NCBI RefSeq assembly: GCF_027214045.1 | Contig: NZ_JAPWHE010000007.1 | Coordinates: forward strand, 1-64,000 | Length of the DNA stretch: 64,000 nt | Origin: Castellaniella denitrificans | GTDB lineage: Bacteria; Pseudomonadota; Gammaproteobacteria; Burkholderiales; Burkholderiaceae_B | Direction of reading: 5' to 3' | Part shown: one piece after another, positions 8,311 to 16,789 of the stretch | Layout: each line of letters starts with the position of its first letter | Numbering within the stretch: position 1 is the first letter of the stretch | Made by a program: the position numbers and the translations under genes | The notes under the pieces: model-generated | What the model was told of the DNA's origin: nothing | The model's input: the letters and a program-made list of their open reading frames with translations, nothing else | The model's database searches: none

Positions 8311-8664
8311 TCAGCTGCCGCGATAGGTGGACCAGGTCCACGGTGTCACGACCAGGGGGACGTGATAGTTTTCGTCCGGATTGGCCACGCCGAAGCGCAG
8401 CACGACCTGATCGACGAAGCGGGGTTCGGGCAGCGGCACTCCCTTGCGGGCGAAGTAGTCGCCGGCATGGAAGACCAGCTCGTACACGCCCCGGGTCAGC
8501 GCAGGACCGCTGAGCAGGGGCGCGTCGCAGCGGCCGTCCTGGTTGGTGGCCGTTTGCGCGAGCAGGGTGCGGGAATCGCCATCGAGGCGATAGAGTTCAA
8601 GGGCGACGCCCTGGGCTGGCACACCGTGCACGGTGTCCAGGACATGGGTGGAGAGTTTTCCCAT
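8311..8664 (-). CDS. uraH: 5-hydroxyisourate hydrolase (transthyretin-like)
   Basis: Hydrolyses 5-hydroxyisourate, the product of urate oxidase, to OHCU. The 117 residues start GKLSTHVLDTVHGVPA and end in the diagnostic YRGS tetrapeptide; the catalytic His near the N-terminus, a central Arg and the C-terminal Tyr-Arg-Gly-Ser are all present. The start ATG at 8664 was chosen because the family begins at this point; upstream in-frame codons run through the regulatory region. It is the first gene of the leftward uraH-puuD unit and faces the GntR gene across the operator pair. Confidence 0.93.
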   Translation of the reverse strand: MGKLSTHVLDTVHGVPAQGVALELYRLDGDSRTLLAQTATNQDGRCDAPLLSGPALTRGVYELVFHAGDYFARKGVPLPEPRFVDQVVLRFGVANPDENYHVPLVVTPWTWSTYRGS

Positions 8665-8802
8665 GGGATTTACGCCGGTCAATATCCTGCCAATAGGCCC
8701 CCGGTATGGCCGGACCCGGCGACTGGTTCGCCGGTTCGCGAATTGCCGGCGCGAGCCGGCGATTTTCGGGGCAGGACGGGTACGAATGATTGTAGACGAA
8801 TT

Positions 8803-8814
8803 ATTGTCAACAAT
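8803..8814. promoter_or_regulatory. Operator 1 for the purine-catabolism GntR regulator
   Basis: ATTGTCAACAAT is an inverted repeat with 5-bp arms and matches the loose TNGT-N-ACNA form bound by FadR-type GntR regulators. An identical copy lies 44 bp away (about four helical turns), between the divergent uraH and gntR genes. Assignment to this regulator is inferred from adjacency. Confidence 0.65.
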
Positions 8815-8819
8815 TTGTG

Positions 8820-8854
8820 TTGACGATTCTGGGGTGATACACAATAATTGTCAA
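8820..8854. promoter_or_regulatory. Overlapping divergent promoters of the purine cluster
   Basis: Rightward: TTGACG (8820-8825), 17-bp spacer, AATAAT (8843-8848). Leftward on the minus strand: TTGACA (8854-8849), 17-bp spacer, CAGAAT (8831-8826). Both lie within the AT-rich island between uraH and the GntR gene and are covered by operator 2. Predicted by eye only. Confidence 0.45.
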
Positions 8855-8858
8855 CAAT
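8847..8858. promoter_or_regulatory. Operator 2 for the purine-catabolism GntR regulator
   Basis: Exact second copy of ATTGTCAACAAT; the flanking TTT is also shared, giving 15 identical bases. It overlaps the candidate rightward -10 and the leftward -35 elements, so a protein bound here would block both promoters. Confidence 0.65.
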
Positions 8859-8891
8859 TTTCGTCATCAATCCATCCTGTCGTTTTCACCT

Positions 8892-9668
8892 ATGGCCATG
8901 CTCCGACTGAAGCCCTCCCGCGCCGCCCAGGACCTGAAGGCGCCGCGCGCCTCGACCTTGCGCGACCCCCAGCCGGCCGGCGAACCGTCGGACGTCGATC
9001 GCGTCTATGGGGAAATCTTCGACGCCGCCATGGATCGCCGGCTGCTGCCGGGGGCCAAGCTGACCGAGTCCGCATTGTGCGCGGCCTTCGACTGTTCGCG
9101 CGGCACGGTACGGACGGCGCTGGCGCGGCTGGCGCACGACAAGATCGTGGCGATCGAGCCCAATCGAGGCGCTTACGTCTGGCAGGCCGCACCCAAGGAA
9201 GTGCGCGACGTGTTCGCCATGCGCCGCGCACTGGAATGCGTCGTGATCGACATGCTGACGGCGCTCGACGATGTGGCCGACCGGCTGGCGCCCCTGCACG
9301 GAATGGTCGAGCGCGAGCAGCGCGCCTTCGAACAGGGCGACCGCATCAGCTGGCTGCGGCTGTCCAACGCCTTCCACGTCGAACTCGCCCGCTTGCTGGA
9401 CAACCAGGTGCTGACGGAAATGCTGGCCGGCCTGTGCGCCCGCACCACGCTGATCATCGCGCTCGGGGACGCCCCCGAGGACAGCACCTGCTCGTACCTG
9501 GAGCACAAGGACATTCTGGAACGCATCGCGCGGCGCGACGCCCAGGGCGCGCGCGCCGCCATGGACCACCATCTCAAGGATTGCGAACAACGGATGGACG
9601 CGGCGCCCGGATCCGACGCCGATCCCTGGGCCGCGTTGCAGCGCCAGCCTCTGACCCCATCGATCTGA
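8892..9668 (+). CDS. GntR/FadR-family transcriptional regulator of purine catabolism
   Basis: A 258-residue DNA-binding protein with an N-terminal winged helix (VYGEIFDAAMDRRLLPGAKL, then SRGTVRTALARLAHDKIV, about residues 38-85) and a C-terminal all-helical FCD ligand domain (EVRDVFAMRRALE, then FHVELARLLDNQ). FCD regulators usually repress until a pathway intermediate binds. The gene sits between uraH-puuD and puuE-alc, and the two ATTGTCAACAAT sites 34-90 bp upstream are the obvious targets. The effector is probably urate, allantoin or a later intermediate, by inference. No clear ribosome site marks the start, and the ATG two codons later is equally possible. Confidence 0.85.
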   Translation: MAMLRLKPSRAAQDLKAPRASTLRDPQPAGEPSDVDRVYGEIFDAAMDRRLLPGAKLTESALCAAFDCSRGTVRTALARLAHDKIVAIEPNRGAYVWQAAPKEVRDVFAMRRALECVVIDMLTALDDVADRLAPLHGMVEREQRAFEQGDRISWLRLSNAFHVELARLLDNQVLTEMLAGLCARTTLIIALGDAPEDSTCSYLEHKDILERIARRDAQGARAAMDHHLKDCEQRMDAAPGSDADPWAALQRQPLTPSI

Positions 9669-9693
9669 CCCCCATTCATCAGGAGACCCTCTC

Positions 9694-10623
9694 ATGGCAG
9701 ACAAGTCCTACCCCCGCGACCTGGCCGGCTATGGCCGCACCCCCCCGCACGCCAACTGGCCGGGCCGGGCGCGCGTGGCCGTGCAGTTCGTCGTCAACTA
9801 CGAAGAGGGCGGGGAAAACTGTGTCCTGCACGGCGATCCGGGGTCGGAGCAGTTCCTCTCCGAGATCATCGGCGCGGCGGCCTATCCCGCCCGCCACCTG
9901 TCGATGGAGTCCATCTACGAATACGGCGCGCGCGCGGGCGTCTGGCGGATCCTGCGCGAGTTCGAGCGCCGCGGCCTGCCGCTGACCGTCTTCGGCGTGG
10001 GCATGGCGCTGGAACGCAATCCGGAGGTCGCACGCGCCTTCGTCGAACTGGGCCATGAGGTCGCCTGCCACGGCTACCGCTGGATCCATTACCAGGACAT
10101 GCCCGAGGACATCGAGCGCGAACACTTCCTGCGCTGCGTGGAAGTCGTCACGAAGCTGCTGGGCCGCCACCCGGAAGGCTGGTACACCGGGCGCGACAGT
10201 CCCAACACCCTGCGCATCGTCGCCGAGGAGGGCAAGTTCCTGTACGACGCCGACTACTATGGAGACGACCTGCCGTTCTGGACCGAGGTGGATCTGGGCG
10301 GCGGCAAGATCCATCCCCAGCTCATCGTGCCCTACACCCTGGACACGAACGACATGCGCTTCGCTTCGCCGCAGGGCTTCAACACCGCCGACCATTTCTT
10401 CACCTACCTGCGCGATGCCTTCGACGTGCTCTACGCCGAAGGCGAGACCGCGCCGAAGATGATGTCGGTCGGCCTGCATTGCCGCCTGATCGGCCGGCCG
10501 GGGCGTTTCGCCGGCCTGCAGCGTTTCCTGGACCACATCCAGAAGCATGACCGGGTCTGGATCGCGACCCGCGCCGACATCGCCCGTCACTGGGTGAAGG
10601 AACATCCCTACACGCCCGCTTGA
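9694..10623 (+). CDS. puuE: Allantoinase PuuE (polysaccharide-deacetylase fold)
   Basis: Hydrolyses allantoin to allantoate without the metal-dependent amidohydrolase fold of AllB. The 309 residues show the PuuE pattern: [13 protein letters not shown] and [16 protein letters not shown] near the N-terminus, [16 protein letters not shown], and [17 protein letters not shown]. Only the deacetylase domain is present; in some bacteria PuuE is fused to OHCU decarboxylase (UraD), which is absent here. A ribosome site (AGGAG) lies ten bases before the ATG. The gene follows the regulator by 25 bp and leads alc by 29 bp, forming the rightward operon. Confidence 0.92.
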   Translation: MADKSYPRDLAGYGRTPPHANWPGRARVAVQFVVNYEEGGENCVLHGDPGSEQFLSEIIGAAAYPARHLSMESIYEYGARAGVWRILREFERRGLPLTVFGVGMALERNPEVARAFVELGHEVACHGYRWIHYQDMPEDIEREHFLRCVEVVTKLLGRHPEGWYTGRDSPNTLRIVAEEGKFLYDADYYGDDLPFWTEVDLGGGKIHPQLIVPYTLDTNDMRFASPQGFNTADHFFTYLRDAFDVLYAEGETAPKMMSVGLHCRLIGRPGRFAGLQRFLDHIQKHDRVWIATRADIARHWVKEHPYTPA

Positions 10624-10652
10624 TTTCCCCGTTTTCCGGAGCTTATATCCCC

Positions 10653-11693
10653 ATGGCCTCTTCCAACCTGCCCGTCGGCACCGTCATCGACGCCCCCGCG
10701 GTCGACCTGCCCGCCTTCGCCACCCGTCATCCGAACCTCGCCAGCGAAAGCCTGGGCGCACAGGTGCTGTCCTGCTCGGACGAATTCTTCGCCAGCGCGC
10801 AGCGCATGCTGCAGGACGCCGAACCCGTCTTCATCGTCGGCAAGTTCGACGATCACGGCAAGTGGATGGACGGCTGGGAAACCCGCCGCCGCCGCAACGG
10901 CGGCCACGACCACGCCATCGTCAAGCTCGGCCTGCCGGGCACGATCAAAGGGCTGGACATCAACACCAGCCATTTCACCGGCAATTTCCCGCCTGCCGCG
11001 TCCGTCCAGGCGGCGTCCTGCGAAGGCGAGCCCGACGCAGGGACCGAGTGGGTCGAACTCGTCGCGGCCCGGTCGCTGCAGGGCAATGCCCATCACTTCG
11101 TCGAGATCGACGACGGCCGGGTCTGGACCCATCTGCGCGTGAACATCTTTCCCGACGGCGGCGTGGCCCGCCTGCGCGTCTACGGCCAGCCGGCCTGCGA
11201 CTGGGACCGGCGCGACCCGGACGCCCTGGTCGAAGTGTCGGCCCTGGCCAGCGGCGGGCGTGTCGTTGCCTACAGCGACGCCCACTTCGGCATGCCCACC
11301 AGCGTCATCAAGGCGGGCCGCGGCGTCAACATGGGAGACGGCTGGGAAACCCGCCGCCGCCGCGAGCCCGGCTACGATTGGTTGATCCTGGAACTGGGCC
11401 ACCCGGTCGTCGTGGAGAAAATCGAGATCGATACGGCGCACTTCAAGGGCAACTATCCCGACCGCGTCTCGCTGCAGGGCGCGCGGGTGGCCGAATCGAC
11501 CGACCAGTCCCTGGTGACCCAGGCCATGTTCTGGCCCGAGCTGCTGGGCGAGCAGAAGACCGAGATGGACAAGCAGCACTTCTACGAAGGCGACGTCATC
11601 CGCAAGGTCGGCCCCGTTTCCCACGTGCGCGTGAACATGTTCCCCGATGGCGGCATCAGCCGCGTGCGCATCTGGGGCCGCCTGGCCCGCTGA
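10653..11693 (+). CDS. alc: Allantoicase
   Basis: Hydrolyses allantoate to ureidoglycolate and urea. The 346-residue protein is an internal duplication: each half carries a motif of the form [11 protein letters not shown] and an RVNIFPDGG / RVNMFPDGG motif (near residues 70 and 160, and again near 230 and 330), as in the allantoicase double beta-sandwich. The ATG at 10653 was preferred, with GGAG eleven bases upstream, over an in-frame TTG at 10620 that overlaps puuE. It directly follows allantoinase, so substrate is handed on within one operon. Urea is a product; no urease is in the window. Confidence 0.93.
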   Translation: MASSNLPVGTVIDAPAVDLPAFATRHPNLASESLGAQVLSCSDEFFASAQRMLQDAEPVFIVGKFDDHGKWMDGWETRRRRNGGHDHAIVKLGLPGTIKGLDINTSHFTGNFPPAASVQAASCEGEPDAGTEWVELVAARSLQGNAHHFVEIDDGRVWTHLRVNIFPDGGVARLRVYGQPACDWDRRDPDALVEVSALASGGRVVAYSDAHFGMPTSVIKAGRGVNMGDGWETRRRREPGYDWLILELGHPVVVEKIEIDTAHFKGNYPDRVSLQGARVAESTDQSLVTQAMFWPELLGEQKTEMDKQHFYEGDVIRKVGPVSHVRVNMFPDGGISRVRIWGRLAR

Positions 11694-11763
11694 CGCATTC
11701 CCGCCGGATACGGCTTTTGACGCACAGGCGCTTGCGGGCGCCTGTTTTCACATCGAGGATTGC

Positions 11764-13008
11764 ATGGCATCGACGATTCCTTCCTCCACCCTGGATGCCT
11801 GGGTGGACGCCCATTTCGACGAGCAGGTGGCGCTGCTGCGGCGACTGGTGGCCGTGCCCACCGACACGCCGCCGGGCGACAACGCCCCGCATGCCGAGAC
11901 CGTGGCCACCCTCCTGGAAAGCTGGGGCTGGGAAGTCGAGCGCCACCGCGTGCCTGACGAGGAAGCGCAGGCCTACGGAATGCGCAGCATCACCAATCTG
12001 GTCGTGCGCCGCCGGTATGGCGAGGGCGGCCCCGTGCTGGCGCTCAACGCCCACGGCGACGTGGTGCCGCCGGGCGAGGGCTGGACCAGGGATCCCTACG
12101 GCGGCGAAGTCGTGGACGGCCGGCTCTACGGCCGCGCCTCGGCCGTGTCCAAGAGCGATTTCACCACCTATCTGCATGCGGTGCGCGCGCTGGAGGCGTG
12201 CGGCGCGCCCCTGAAGGGCGGCGTGGAGCTGCACTTCACCTACGATGAAGAGTTCGGCGGCCTCAAGGGGCCGGGCTGGCTGCTGGGACACGGCTTGACG
12301 AAACCGGACTATGCGGTCTGCGCCAGCTTCAGCCATGCCGTGGTCACGGCGCATAACGGCTGTCTGCAGTTCGAGATCACCGTCAACGGCCGGGCCACGC
12401 ACGGGTCCGCGCCGCAGACCGGGCACGACGCCTTGCGGGCCGCCAGCCGCGTCCTGGACGAGATCTACCGTCAGGCCGATGCGCTCGACGGCATTGCGTC
12501 GCGGATCGACGGCATCACGCATCCCACCATGATTGTGGGCCGTATCGACGGTGGCACCCACACCAACGTGGTACCGGGCAAAGTGGTGCTGAAAATAGAC
12601 CGTCGCCTGATCCCGGAGGAAGACCCCGCCGTCGTCGAAGCCAATGTGCGCGCCTTCATCGACGCCGCCGTGGCCGGCCTGCCGGGTATTTCGGTCGAGG
12701 TGCGCCGTATCCTGCTGGCGCGGGCTCTGCGGCCGCTGCCGGGCCATGAAAAGCTGGTCGCCAGCCTGCGCAGGCACGCGCGCACGGTGTTCGGCGAGGA
12801 TATCCCGGCCGTGGGTACCCCGCTGTACGCCGACGCGCGGCTGTACGCCGAGCACGGCGTGCCCACCGTCATGTACGGGGCGGGACCGCGCACCGTCATG
12901 GAGTCGCGCGCCAAGCAGGCCGACGAACACGTTATGCTGGAGGACTTGCGCGGCGCCACCCGGGTGATGGCCGGCCTGCTGGCCGACTTCCTGGCCCCTG
13001 TCGCCTGA
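11764..13008 (+). CDS. M20-family hydrolase homologue with altered metal site
   Basis: A 414-residue protein with the M20 (ArgE/DapE/allantoate amidohydrolase) fold: an N-terminal catalytic part, an inserted dimerisation domain (HNGCLQFEITVNGRATHGS), and the catalytic C-terminal part. Metal-site residues His97-x-Asp99, Glu162-Glu163 and Asp182 are kept. The bridging Asp normally found in the G-R-G-A-x-D-x-K-G motif is Val128 here, and the C-terminal ligand His is Lys384 (AKQADEHV). It lies 70 bp after alc with GAGG upstream of the ATG, so it probably belongs to the purine operon, possibly acting on ureidoglycolate or another ureido compound. Loss of two ligands argues for changed chemistry or a non-catalytic role. 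Substrate unknown. Confidence 0.75.
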   Translation: MASTIPSSTLDAWVDAHFDEQVALLRRLVAVPTDTPPGDNAPHAETVATLLESWGWEVERHRVPDEEAQAYGMRSITNLVVRRRYGEGGPVLALNAHGDVVPPGEGWTRDPYGGEVVDGRLYGRASAVSKSDFTTYLHAVRALEACGAPLKGGVELHFTYDEEFGGLKGPGWLLGHGLTKPDYAVCASFSHAVVTAHNGCLQFEITVNGRATHGSAPQTGHDALRAASRVLDEIYRQADALDGIASRIDGITHPTMIVGRIDGGTHTNVVPGKVVLKIDRRLIPEEDPAVVEANVRAFIDAAVAGLPGISVEVRRILLARALRPLPGHEKLVASLRRHARTVFGEDIPAVGTPLYADARLYAEHGVPTVMYGAGPRTVMESRAKQADEHVMLEDLRGATRVMAGLLADFLAPVA

Positions 13009-13036
13009 ACTCTGGAATCCCTGTGGGAAACAAAAG

Positions 13037-13264
13037 ATGAACGAAGCGGATACCGACGCCCTGTTGGAAAAACGCCTGGTGGACCTGGAGGTCAAGGCGG
13101 CTTATGCGGACGACCTGCTGGATCAGTTGAACCGCACGGTCTTTCGTCAGCAGCAGCAGATCGAGTCGCTGGCGCGCGAATTGCTGGCCATGCGCCAGCA
13201 GTTCTCGGCCGGCAACGCGCCGGGCGCGGGCGGGGCCGCCGACGAGCGGCCGCCGCATTATTGA
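13037..13264 (+). CDS. slyX: SlyX family protein
   Basis: Small coiled-coil protein of 75 residues, mostly one helix (LEKRLVDLEVKAAYADDLLDQLNRTVFRQQQQIESLARELLAM, shown here only by its heptad pattern) with the terminal PPHY shared by SlyX proteins. Its molecular role is not established. It sits 28 bp downstream of the M20 gene and may be read from the same transcript, although slyX is not functionally tied to purine catabolism elsewhere. Confidence 0.85.
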   Translation: MNEADTDALLEKRLVDLEVKAAYADDLLDQLNRTVFRQQQQIESLARELLAMRQQFSAGNAPGAGGAADERPPHY

Positions 13265-13312
13265 TCGCGGGCTCCGCCGTCGGGGCCCTTCCGACCCCGC
13301 CGGCGCGTCCGT

Positions 13313-13561
13313 TCAGGCCTTGCGGGCGATCAGCCCGTAGATGAACAGTACGATCAAGGCGCCGACAATCGAGCCGATCCAGCCCGCGCCCTGACCGGGT
13401 GCGTAGAGTCCCAGCGCGGCGCCCAGATAGCCGGCCACGATGGAACCGACGATCCCCAGAACCGTGGTCAGGATCCAGCCCAGTTTCTGTTCGCCGGGCA
13501 TGATCGCCCGCGCGATCAGGCCGACGATGAAACCGACGACAATCATGCTGATGATACCCAT
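13313..13561 (-). CDS. GlsB/YeaQ/YmgE-type stress membrane protein
   Basis: An 82-residue transglycosylase-associated (GlsB/YeaQ) protein made of three membrane helices separated by short glycine-rich turns: MIVVGFIVGLIARAIMPG, GWILTTVLGIVGSIVAGYLG, and WIGSIVGALIVLFIYGLIA. Members are induced by stress, but their action is unknown. AAAGGAG lies upstream of the ATG. The gene converges on slyX and stands alone, with its promoter in the 160-bp gap before yghU. Confidence 0.85.
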   Translation of the reverse strand: MGIISMIVVGFIVGLIARAIMPGEQKLGWILTTVLGIVGSIVAGYLGAALGLYAPGQGAGWIGSIVGALIVLFIYGLIARKA

Positions 13562-13723
13562 CCACTACTCCTTTAAGGTTGAATGAAGCCGGTTCATCAT
13601 AGGGCCGGGCAAGGGGTTCGTCCAGCGCGGGCGCATGTGTCGCGTGCCGCGACCGGGTCAGGTTCACATCGGTGGCCGATGCTGTTACCGTGAATGCTTT
13701 TGCGTTCGTCAGGAGCACGCAGC

Positions 13724-14593
13724 ATGAGTCAGACGCCCGAATACCAGCCGCCCAGGGTGTGGACCTGGGACCAGCCCAGCGGTGGCCGTTTCGCCAGCAT
13801 CAATCGCCCCGTGTCGGGGCCGACGCACGAGCGCGAGCTGCCGGTCGGCAGGCATCCGCTGCAGCTTTATTCCCAGGGCACGCCCAACGGGGTCAAGGTC
13901 ACGATCATGCTCGAGGAACTGCTGGCCCGGGGCTGTCCGGGGGCGGAATACGACGCCTGGCTGATCCGCATCGGCGAAGGCGACCAGTTCGGCAGCGGCT
14001 TCGTCGGCGTCAATCCCAATTCCAAGATCCCGGCGCTGGTGGACCGCGGCGGCCCGGCCCCCATCCGGGTCTTCGAGTCCGGTGCGATTCTGACCTATCT
14101 GGCGGAGAAATTCGGCGCCTTTCTGCCGACCGAACCCGCCGCCCGCGCCGAATGCCTGTCCTGGCTGTTCTGGCAGGTCGGCAGCGCGCCTTATCTGGGC
14201 GGCGGCTTCGGCCATTTCTACGCCTATGCTCCCGTGAAGATCGAATACGCCATCAACCGGTTCGCCATGGAAGCCAAGCGCCAGCTGGACGTGCTCGACA
14301 AGCGGCTGGCCGGGCACGAATTCATCGCGGGCGATGACTACACCATCGCCGACATGGCGATCTGGCCCTGGTACGGCGCCCTGGCGCTGAACCAGGTCTA
14401 TGGCGCGGCGGAATTCCTGTCGGCCGGCGACTACCGCCATCTGCTGCGCTGGGCCCGGGCAATCGGCGAGCGCCCGGCAGTGCGGCGCGGGCGGATGGTG
14501 AACCGCACCTCGGGCGATCCTTCCGAGCAGCTTCTGGAGCGCCACGACGCGTCGGACTTCGACACCCGGACCCAGGACAAGCTCCAGGGCTGA
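13724..14593 (+). CDS. yghU: Glutathione S-transferase family protein YghU
   Basis: A 289-residue Nu-class glutathione transferase / disulfide-bond reductase, close to the usual length of YghU (about 288). The N-terminal thioredoxin-like domain has PLQLYSQGTPNGVKVTIMLEE and the glutathione-binding turn NPNSKIPALVD followed by FESGAILTYLAEK; the C-terminal helical domain contains GDDYTIADMAIWPW. The usual N-terminal extension (PPRVWTWDQPSGGRFASINRP) is typical of this subfamily. The start at 13724 follows an AGGAGC site; an in-frame ATG ten codons upstream is less likely. It converges on the MFS gene across a repeated palindrome. Confidence 0.9.
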   Translation: MSQTPEYQPPRVWTWDQPSGGRFASINRPVSGPTHERELPVGRHPLQLYSQGTPNGVKVTIMLEELLARGCPGAEYDAWLIRIGEGDQFGSGFVGVNPNSKIPALVDRGGPAPIRVFESGAILTYLAEKFGAFLPTEPAARAECLSWLFWQVGSAPYLGGGFGHFYAYAPVKIEYAINRFAMEAKRQLDVLDKRLAGHEFIAGDDYTIADMAIWPWYGALALNQVYGAAEFLSAGDYRHLLRWARAIGERPAVRRGRMVNRTSGDPSEQLLERHDASDFDTRTQDKLQG

Positions 14594-14597
14594 TCGC

Positions 14598-14717
14598 CAC
14601 GTCGCGCCTTGCAAGGCGCTCCGATTCGTCCGGCACGGGGCAGTCCGCAAATTGGAGCATCCCCCCACGTCGCGCCTTGCAAGGCGCTCCGATTCGTCCG
14701 GCACCGATCAGTCCGCA
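14598..14717. repeat. Tandem 52-bp repeat containing a 16-bp palindrome
   Basis: Bases 14598-14649 and 14666-14717 are near-identical (a four-base difference after the shared 39-bp core), with a 68-bp period. Each core contains GCGCCTTGCAAGGCGC, a perfect palindrome. The array fills the gap between convergent yghU and the MFS gene, and the second copy runs into the MFS stop codon. It may be a duplicated terminator or a REP-like element. Confidence 0.8.
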
Positions 14718-14730
14718 GGGGACTGATCGG
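14704..14730 (-). terminator. Hairpin over the MFS stop codon
   Basis: CCGATCAGTCC and GGACTGATCGG form an 11-bp perfect stem with a 5-base loop that includes the last codons and stop of the MFS gene. No T tract follows on either strand, so its role as a terminator is uncertain. Confidence 0.35.
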
Positions 14731-15907
14731 TGTCCGGACTCATCCACAGTGATAGGCACAGGATGGCTAGGCCGGCCAGCGACAGGCCGGTGCCGACCCA
14801 GCCGGGCGAGGTCCAGCCGTGGCCGCCCGCGATGGCCAGGCCGCCCAGCAGGGGGCCCAGGGCGTTGGCGAAATTGAAGGCGGAATGGTTCAGCGCGGCG
14901 GCCAGTCCTTGCGCGTGCCGCGCCACATCCATCAACCGGGTCTGCAGGATCGTGCCCAGCGCGCCGCCGAAGCCGATGAAGAATACATTGGCCGAGAGCG
15001 TCCAGACGTTGCCTGCCGCCAGAGGGAACAGCGCGGTCATGGCCGCGCTCCAGAGCAGCAGTCCCGCCGCTGTCGGCATCGGCGCCCGGTCTGCCAGCCA
15101 GGGCACCAGGATGTTCCCCACGGTCAGGCCGACGCCGAAGACCGCCAGCACCGGCGGAACCGCATCGGGCGTCACGCCCGTCACTTCCAGCAGCACGTCG
15201 GCCAGGTAGGTGTAGACGGCGAACAGGCCGCCGAAGCCGATGGCGCCGACAGCCAGGGTCAGCCAGACCTGCGGTTGGCGCAGGGCGCCCAGTTCGCGCC
15301 AGGGACTGGCCCCTGGCGCGGGCGGACTGTGCGGCGCCAGCCAGGCGACCAGCCCCATGGTCAGCAGGCCGGCAAGGCTCACCAGCGCGAAACCCCAGCG
15401 CCAGTCCAGCGCATGGCCCAGCCAGTTGGCGAAGGGCACGCCGACGATGGTGGCCACCGTCAGTCCCAGGAACATGCGGCCCACCGCCTGATTGCGTTTG
15501 TCCTGCGGTACCAGCGACACGGCCATCAGCGCGCCGATGCCGAAGTACGCGCCGTGGGGCAGGCCGCTCAGGAAGCGCAACGCCAGCAGCCATCCATAGC
15601 TGGGGGCGAAGGCGCACAGGCCGTTGAACAGGGCGAACACACCCATCAGCGCCACCAGCAGGGTGCGCCGCGCCATGCGTGCGGCCAGCACGGTCAGCAG
15701 CGGGGCGCCCACCACCACGCCCAGGGCGTAGGCGCTGATGACGCGGCCCGCCGTGGGTGCGTCGATCCCCAGATCCCGCGCAAAATAGGGCAGCAGGCTC
15801 ATGGTGGCGAACTCGGTGGTGCCGATGGCGAATGCGCCGATCGCCAGGGCGAAGAGCACCGGGCCGGCGGGCGTCCGGACGGCTCCGGCGGGTGATGGTT
15901 GAAACAT
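14708..15907 (-). CDS. MFS transporter, drug/arabinose-efflux (AraJ-like) type
   Basis: A 399-residue major-facilitator protein with twelve hydrophobic segments and the DHA1-type opening LFALAIGAFAIGTTEFATMSLLPYFARDLGI. The loop between segments 2 and 3 carries the basic motif A (LAARMARRTLL). This subfamily exports sugars or drugs by proton antiport; the substrate cannot be told from sequence. It is a single-gene unit: it converges on yghU, and 81 bp separate it from the SDR gene upstream, which is on the same strand. Confidence 0.85.
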   Translation of the reverse strand: MFQPSPAGAVRTPAGPVLFALAIGAFAIGTTEFATMSLLPYFARDLGIDAPTAGRVISAYALGVVVGAPLLTVLAARMARRTLLVALMGVFALFNGLCAFAPSYGWLLALRFLSGLPHGAYFGIGALMAVSLVPQDKRNQAVGRMFLGLTVATIVGVPFANWLGHALDWRWGFALVSLAGLLTMGLVAWLAPHSPPAPGASPWRELGALRQPQVWLTLAVGAIGFGGLFAVYTYLADVLLEVTGVTPDAVPPVLAVFGVGLTVGNILVPWLADRAPMPTAAGLLLWSAAMTALFPLAAGNVWTLSANVFFIGFGGALGTILQTRLMDVARHAQGLAAALNHSAFNFANALGPLLGGLAIAGGHGWTSPGWVGTGLSLAGLAILCLSLWMSPDTDQSPAD

Positions 15908-15988
15908 GAAGAATCCGGCGGATGGGAAAGCCCGGTATTGTACTCAGGGGAAACCCTGATCGCAGGGGGCCGAGGCTGCCCGGTCGGG

Positions 15989-16789
15989 TCAGAGCAGCAT
16001 GCCGCCCGACGCCTCGATCCGCTGGCCATTGATCCAGGCGCTGCCTGGCGCCAGCAGCGCTGCGACGGCGCCGCCGATGTCGTCCGCCTCGCCGACTCGG
16101 CCCAGGGCCGTGCCGCCGGCGATGGCGGCGTGGACTTCGGGGTCGTCACGCACCACGCCACCCCCGAAATCGGTGGCGATGGCGCCGGGCGCCAGGACGT
16201 TGACGCGGATGCCGCGCGGCCCCAGCTCTTTGGCGAGGTAGCGTGTCAGCACCTCGACTCCGCCTTTCATCATAGCGTAGGCCGCCTTGCCGGGGAACGA
16301 GAACCGGGTCAGGCCGCTGGAGATGTTGAGGATGCGGGCATCGTCCGCCAACAGCGGGGCCAGCGCCTGGGTCAGGAAGAACACGCCCTTCAAGTGCACT
16401 TCCATCATCTGGTCGAACTGCGCCTCGGTGGTCTCCAGGAAGGGGGCGTCGATGCCGGTCCCGGCATTGTTGACCAGCGCGTCCAGGCGGTCCCGGCCGA
16501 AGGTGTCGCGCAGCCGCGCCGGCAACGAGGCGGCCAGAGCGGGGAAGGCCGCCGTCCGGGCCGTGTCCAGCGGCAGCGCGAGCGCGGCGCGGCCCAGCGT
16601 CCGGATCTCGGCGACGACCTCCCGGGCCAGATCCTCGCGGGACCGGTAGGTCAGGACGATATCCCATCCCGCCCGCGCCAGATGCAGGGCGGCGGCGCGC
16701 CCCAGGCCCCGGCTTCCGCCGGTGATGAAGGCGAGGAGATGCGTCGGGGGGACGGAAGAAGAGGTGGCATGGGTCGCGGACATGTTCAT
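15989..16789 (-). CDS. Short-chain dehydrogenase/reductase (classical SDR)
   Basis: A 266-residue NAD(P)-dependent oxidoreductase with all classical SDR motifs: TGGSRGLG cofactor loop (about residues 23-30), NNAGTG, the catalytic Ser in NISSG, and the YAMMK form of Tyr-x-x-x-Lys, followed by PGAIATDF. The Arg after the glycine motif (LTYRSREDL) suggests NADPH. Substrate unknown. It is divergent from the LysR gene, the usual arrangement for a LysR-type regulator and its target. Confidence 0.88.
   Translation of the reverse strand: MNMSATHATSSSVPPTHLLAFITGGSRGLGRAAALHLARAGWDIVLTYRSREDLAREVVAEIRTLGRAALALPLDTARTAAFPALAASLPARLRDTFGRDRLDALVNNAGTGIDAPFLETTEAQFDQMMEVHLKGVFFLTQALAPLLADDARILNISSGLTRFSFPGKAAYAMMKGGVEVLTRYLAKELGPRGIRVNVLAPGAIATDFGGGVVRDDPEVHAAIAGGTALGRVGEADDIGGAVAALLAPGSAWINGQRIEASGGMLL

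Noticed and set aside
11764-13008. Allantoate amidohydrolase (AllC)
   Set aside because: Allantoicase is encoded just upstream, the pathway would be redundant, and two metal ligands of that family are missing here.
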